A DNA stretch of 64,000 nucleotides from Celoporthe dispersa. Its lineage: Eukaryota; Ascomycota; Sordariomycetes; Diaporthales; Cryphonectriaceae. The stretch is from positions 1,488,001 to 1,552,000 of the forward strand of contig WAID01000006.1 in the NCBI GenBank assembly GCA_016584495.1, in the 5' to 3' direction. The notes under the pieces were generated by a model that saw only the letters and a list, made by a program, of their open reading frames with translations, was not told the DNA's origin and searched no databases. Position 1 is the stretch's first letter; each line of letters opens with the position of its first letter. The position numbers and the translations under genes were made by a program. Shown one piece after another: positions 60,174 to 64,000 of the stretch.

Positions 60174-60643
60174 AAATAAAAAGGACGGCACACATACCAT
60201 ATATACAGGGACACTGAAAGACCTGACAAGCCTCGCACGATGGCCGCAACCGATTGCACTTTATCTATAAGTATCATTGACCGTGTCAGTTGTCCGTATA
60301 AAAAGAATCAAGAGAGAGAGAGAAATATTGGCAGACAGTAGGACTAGGCTGTTTGGAGGGGTCATGTTTTATTTTGGTTCTCAAACAGGGGGGCTTTCTC
60401 TCTCTCTCACTCTCACTCATTCTGTCTTGCGCGCACCTTTCTCTTTCGACATGACTTGCAGTTCATAGACTCCCGGGGCTCATTGCTCATGCGGCGGGCG
60501 GGTAGCCTCTCGATGCCCACCTGTGGTCGAGACATTGGCAAAGGGTGTATGCCTGGGGGAGGTGGCACCATGCCGGTGGCTTCGAACGGGACCGTCATGC
60601 CTAATGTGAGGAATGGCATCCGCCCGGGATGGTAGGCGTCCAC
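56973..60643 (-). CDS. Zn2Cys6 transcription factor with fungal-specific TF domain, two frame breaks
   Basis: Nuclear regulator of unknown target, about 995 residues in six exons: 60,643-60,437, 60,264-60,198, 60,001-59,679, 59,575-59,433, 59,358-59,180 and 59,041-56,973. All phases agree. The zinc cluster is split by intron 1: CKSCRKRK / [20 protein letters not shown], with C-x2-C-x6-C-x6-C-x2-C-x6-C spacing plus an extra Cys. A coiled-coil linker follows ([20 protein letters not shown]). The fungal TF domain has [36 protein letters not shown] and [11 protein letters not shown]. The C-terminal 350 residues are disordered with poly-Ala, poly-His, poly-Asn and poly-Gln. Frame breaks: 59,029-59,030 (CC, three needed) and 58,769-58,774 (six Cs, five needed); with both the length is 996 codons with the stop. 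It resembles an unnamed regulator family found across Pezizomycotina. Confidence 0.88.
57140..57171. repeat. CAA/CAG repeat coding poly-Gln
   Basis: On minus this codes a run of about ten glutamines in the disordered tail of the regulator. It is a likely site of length variation. Confidence 0.85.
59042..59179 (-). repeat. intron of the regulator gene with a GA microsatellite
   Basis: (GA)n on plus covers 59,131-59,173, right after the splice donor on the minus strand, where it reads as (CT)n. Such a pyrimidine tract so near the donor is unusual. Confidence 0.75.
60002..60197 (-). repeat. intron of the regulator gene with a TA microsatellite
   Basis: (TA)n spans about 60,140-60,171 inside a 196-base intron, the longest resolved in this gene. 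The borders are gtatgt and cacacag. Confidence 0.75.
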
Positions 60644-63600
60644 AGTTGAGAAGGAGAGAGAGCCGAGACTTGGCTGGTGCGTACGTGCGTGCGTGCGTGT
60701 GGGGTTTACGAGATTCGAGGAAACGATCTCTCTCTCTCTCTGTGTGTGTCTCTCTCTCCCCCACAGGGCTCGGTCTGTTCGGTTTACTATCGGTCGTCCA
60801 CACGAGGCAGCAGCATCCTACACCAAGCTGCTGACCGCAAAGAGCGTGGCGAGAGGAACGACGAGGAGGCGGAATGTCTAGACAAGAGGAGCACCCGAGG
60901 GAGAAGACTCCGCGTAAGCAACTCCCCGGGAAGCGAGCCTACGCTGGCCCACGAGGCGATAGGGTCGTATGGGACGTCAAGACAAAATCTTATTTTTTTT
61001 TTTGAAAGTTGCAGGAGCACACCAACCCAGGAGCGAGGCGAGAGGGCCAGTGGTGGTGGTGGTGGTGGTGGTGGTGGAGGAGGAGGAGGAGGAGGAGGAG
61101 GCGGCGCGGTACCTAGATATTAAGAAGACAAGCGTGAAGCAGTTGATTTCCGAGCCGAGCAGGGAGTGAGGTGTGTGGAGTAGAAGTAGATGAGAAGGAA
61201 GCTAGCCGATCCTGGCACGCAGCCTGGCAGACAGGAGCAGGGTGCATCCGCGTGGTGGACCCCTTGGGGTGGGTGTGGTGTGGTGCCGGTGGAGGGGGGA
61301 GGAGGAGAGGGAGGAGGAGGAGAGGGGGGGGGGGAGGGCAGGGAGGAGTGGCCAAGGGCAGTGATGGACTGAGGACGGGGTAGATGTCTATCCTGGGATG
61401 TGACATATCGGACAACGACAGGCCGGGAAGCCACTCCAACTACTTCTTCAACAAGGGTAGCGGTAAGAGGAGACACGCGAGAGAGAGAGAGAGGCAGAGG
61501 GAAAGAGGGTACCTCAGGGGACAAACCTCGAGGTCCATCCAAAAACTAGAGTTTTGCTGGCGTCCCGGTTCCCTGCTGGACAGGCCTAGCGTGAACAGGC
61601 AGACAGACAAGACGTGCAAGGATAGAGGGAAGGGCTTGTGGTGTCTATAGTATTAAAGGGCTTTGGCAGCACGATGGGGGGGGAAACACAGGCGTGGTAT
61701 CAGACAAGAGCAGTGTGCAGAGAAGCCCGTGACACCAGCGTGGGAGAAGTACCTTGTAGATGCGACCAGAGAGGTGGGAGGTGGCGGAGAGGGTCGGCCG
61801 CGCTTACAACCTGTAAGGAGGGGGGAGGGGAAAAGAGAAAATCGAGAGAGAGCGCGCTACTCCTCTTTGGAATGTCTGCACCGAGGGCATAACGGTGTGA
61901 GCTTGGGGCCAGCGCAGAGCCTGAGGAGCCCGCGCGCACATGTAGGATTCGACCGCGGTACATCCTGGCACCTCTCTCTCTCCCCCCTCTCTCTGTTTTT
62001 TTTATTATTTTGTCTCTTTTTTCTCTTCCTCCTTCTCTTTTCTCTTGTTCTTTCTTTTCATTCTTCAGCTTCAATCGACAGACAAGGACCATCTGGTCCT
62101 GAACTCCGTAACAGGCCAACCGTGGGGCCTGGAGGTATCCTGTCCGCGGGATGGGGGGGGGAGGCAAAAGGATATCCTTCCACAATCAAGCCCAAATGCA
62201 ACCTTGCAACCGCCGCGAAGACAGGTCATGGGAACTGAATCCACCCTCAAGGAACTACCCGACTCGCCATTGTTACCCAGGCAGTCCACCCTGCAGCCTC
62301 CGCAATGCAATGCACAAGCCGCCTCTTGATCGGACCCCCGGTGGCTGGCCCTTGAACAGCTGGAAAAGCAGGTCATGGTCTGGTAGTAGCGATGACGAGA
62401 CCCCATCTCTCGGACAGACGTGGTGCGCAAGCAAGGGCCTGTTCTTTTAGGGAGAATGAAGGGGGGGGAGGGGGTGGGAGGCAACTTTCACTGCCTGCTG
62501 GCGGACCTGATGGTCCTGAGAGAGAGAGAGAGAGAGAGCCAGAGCCTCGAGGATCTCGGGTGAGTCTTGATGCGAAAGAGAGACCTGAGAATAAGGGGCC
62601 AGAGCCTAAACTGGAGGAACGAGACGAGCACTGATGGGGGTGGTGCTAGGCTCACCAGACCGCTCTGAAGGGGCTGGTACTTTTGCGGCATGGCAAGCTG
62701 GGGGTGGTGTTTTTTTTCTCTTTAGTGAGTAAGGACGGTCAAGGGAGTCAGTCCGTTAGTCAGAGCTTTTTTCTTCTTCTTTTTTCTCTCTCTCTCTCGC
62801 TCTCTCTCGTACTGCAGTAATCCCTGGAGGTCCCATAGTGGGGGGGGGGGGGTGGACAGGAGAGGACCCGGATGTGGGCCCGAGGTTAACCTGGGGTTGG
62901 GTTCCAGGTTCCCAGCAGTTGTGTGTGTGGTACTTTGGTACTTTGGTACTCGAAGAAGGATGATCCGGGCTGACGAGCTTCTGATGCCCACGCTCGCGCA
63001 TGCCAGCGCATGAGGCATCGCATCCCGTGCGTCTTGGAGGAGGGGAGCCGCTGTCACGGCCTAGGTGACGGGCAACTGCGTCGAAGCGAAGCGGGCAGAC
63101 TTCTCAGCTCGGCCAAGCTGTGCCCTAAGTGCGGCACGCCGTTGTGGTGTTACTTATGATCGAGGTCGCTTTTTCTCTCTCTCTCTCTCGTCTCCTTTCT
63201 CTCCTTTTCTTTTTCTTTTTTTCTTTTTCCCTCCCTTCCTTTTCTTCCTTTCTTCCCCCTTGTGCAGGTAGCAGGATGCTCGCTTCGCCCTCCACCTGTC
63301 CGTCCCTGGAGGTCCAGAACAAAAAAGACCCGCCTCACCAATGTGATGGCTGCGGAAGAGGTGCAGCGGTAATCTCCCAAGGCGTTTCGCTTATCATGCA
63401 GCCTTGCCAGCCCCCTTCCCACCCCTCCGAGCGCCGGGCCGTAAGGGGGTAGCAGACGAAACCTCGCGGGTTGAGATTTGGTACCATAGTATGGTAGCAG
63501 TCATGTAGGTTGCTCGTCATGCCAGAAGGGGCGCATCCTGTACGCAGTCGTAATAGGTAGCATTGGGTGGCTTGCCTTGGCCATAAGCGAGACAGGCGTA

Positions 63601-64000
63601 TAGGCTTGCAGGACTTGTCAGGACGCGCTTCTAACGAACACACACACGCGGTCTGTCGTAGTGGCAAGCCGTGCCATGTGCCCCTCCCCACAGATTGGTT
63701 CTGTTTTGGTGTATGACGATATCTGTCTAGTTGGAGTTTTTTTACTCTCTTTTTTTCTTTTCTTTCTGCTGAACATGTCTCGGTGTGCGATAGGCTCATG
63801 TGACGTTGAAGAAAAAGGAAGAAGAAAAAAAAAGCCAACTAAAAACCCCGAATATCGACTCTGGGACCGCAAGCCACCTCTCTCGGGTCCCATGTTTCAA
63901 GACCGCAGTCAATACGACTGTTGTGGGTTGCACAGTCCACTGGATATCGTAGTTGCGGATACACTGCTCGCCTTGTCTCCCTCTCCCTCCTCCTCCTCCT
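60644..64000. other. 3.4 kb spacer to the window end, no gene seen
   Basis: Promoter side of the regulator gene, then low-complexity DNA: (GGT)n(GGA)n at 61,050-61,101, G-runs at 61,326-61,333 and 62,461-62,475, (GA)n at 62,518-62,537, CT tracts at 62,785-62,810 and 63,174-63,250. Frames are short or read through these tracts. A direct repeat GGTACTTT occurs near 62,928-62,948. Confidence 0.5.

Noticed and set aside
1..64000. CRISPR arrays, operons, insertion sequences
   Set aside because: Eukaryotic gene structure throughout; simple repeats are microsatellites, not spaced repeats, and no transposase or terminal repeats were recognised.

Overview
This is a stretch of nuclear DNA from a filamentous ascomycete (Pezizomycotina, probably Sordariomycetes). 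The signs are short GT-AG introns (49 to 200 bases) with CTGAC-like branch points, strong C/G preference at third codon positions, Zn2Cys6 regulators, fungal-only families (fungal rhodopsin-like 7TM domain, GT90/CAP10, CTGAC-type intron signals), monocistronic genes on both strands, and long intergenic spacers full of CA, GA, TA and poly-A/T microsatellites. No species can be named from the sequence.

Layout. 1-1,109 (-): 3'-truncated AflR-like Zn2Cys6 factor. 1,763-1,861 (-): intron-containing tRNA-Arg(ACG). 2,263-2,759 (+): complex I subunit NDUFB7/B18. 5,152-6,195 (+): small secreted protein. 6,735-8,325 (-): DUF1308 protein. 9,021-10,427 (+): epoxide hydrolase. 11,322-11,808 (+): small orphan protein. 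13,076-13,474 (+): secreted saposin-like protein. 14,746-16,731 (-): VBA/Fnx-type MFS transporter. 17,923-22,305 (-): nucleoporin Nup133. 23,602-25,607 (+): AFG1-like ATPase. 26,364-27,765 (+): GT90/CAP10 glycosyltransferase. 27,877-29,516 (-): AP-3 mu subunit. 29,808-30,209 (+): DMAC1/Dmo2-like protein. 30,782-31,984 (+): exosome Rrp4. 32,213-33,489 (-): OMA1 protease. 34,203-34,520 (+): small cytochrome b5. 35,026-37,916 (-): large four-TM glycoprotein. 40,175-41,101 (+): LigI-like amidohydrolase. 43,889-46,963 (-): a rhodopsin-like 7TM domain fused to a FucP-type sugar transporter. 51,351-52,831 (+): alcohol-acetyltransferase-like enzyme. 56,973-60,643 (-): second Zn2Cys6 regulator with six exons. 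52.8-57.0 kb and 60.6-64.0 kb hold no convincing gene.

The genes are housekeeping and accessory genes side by side, not a cluster with one job. A loose theme is the mitochondrion: NDUFB7 and the DMAC1-like protein both concern the distal membrane arm of complex I, OMA1 is an inner-membrane protease, and the AFG1 family acts in mitochondrial protein quality control.

Two things stand out. First, about nineteen single-base frame breaks interrupt genes that are otherwise well conserved and intact; nearly all lie in short G or C runs and they go in both directions, which points to base-call errors in the assembly and not to pseudogenes. Once each is allowed for, every multi-exon model I could resolve closes to a whole number of codons. 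Second, the 7TM-MFS fusion at 43.9-47.0 kb is the most unusual protein architecture in the window and resembles a receptor-transporter hybrid.
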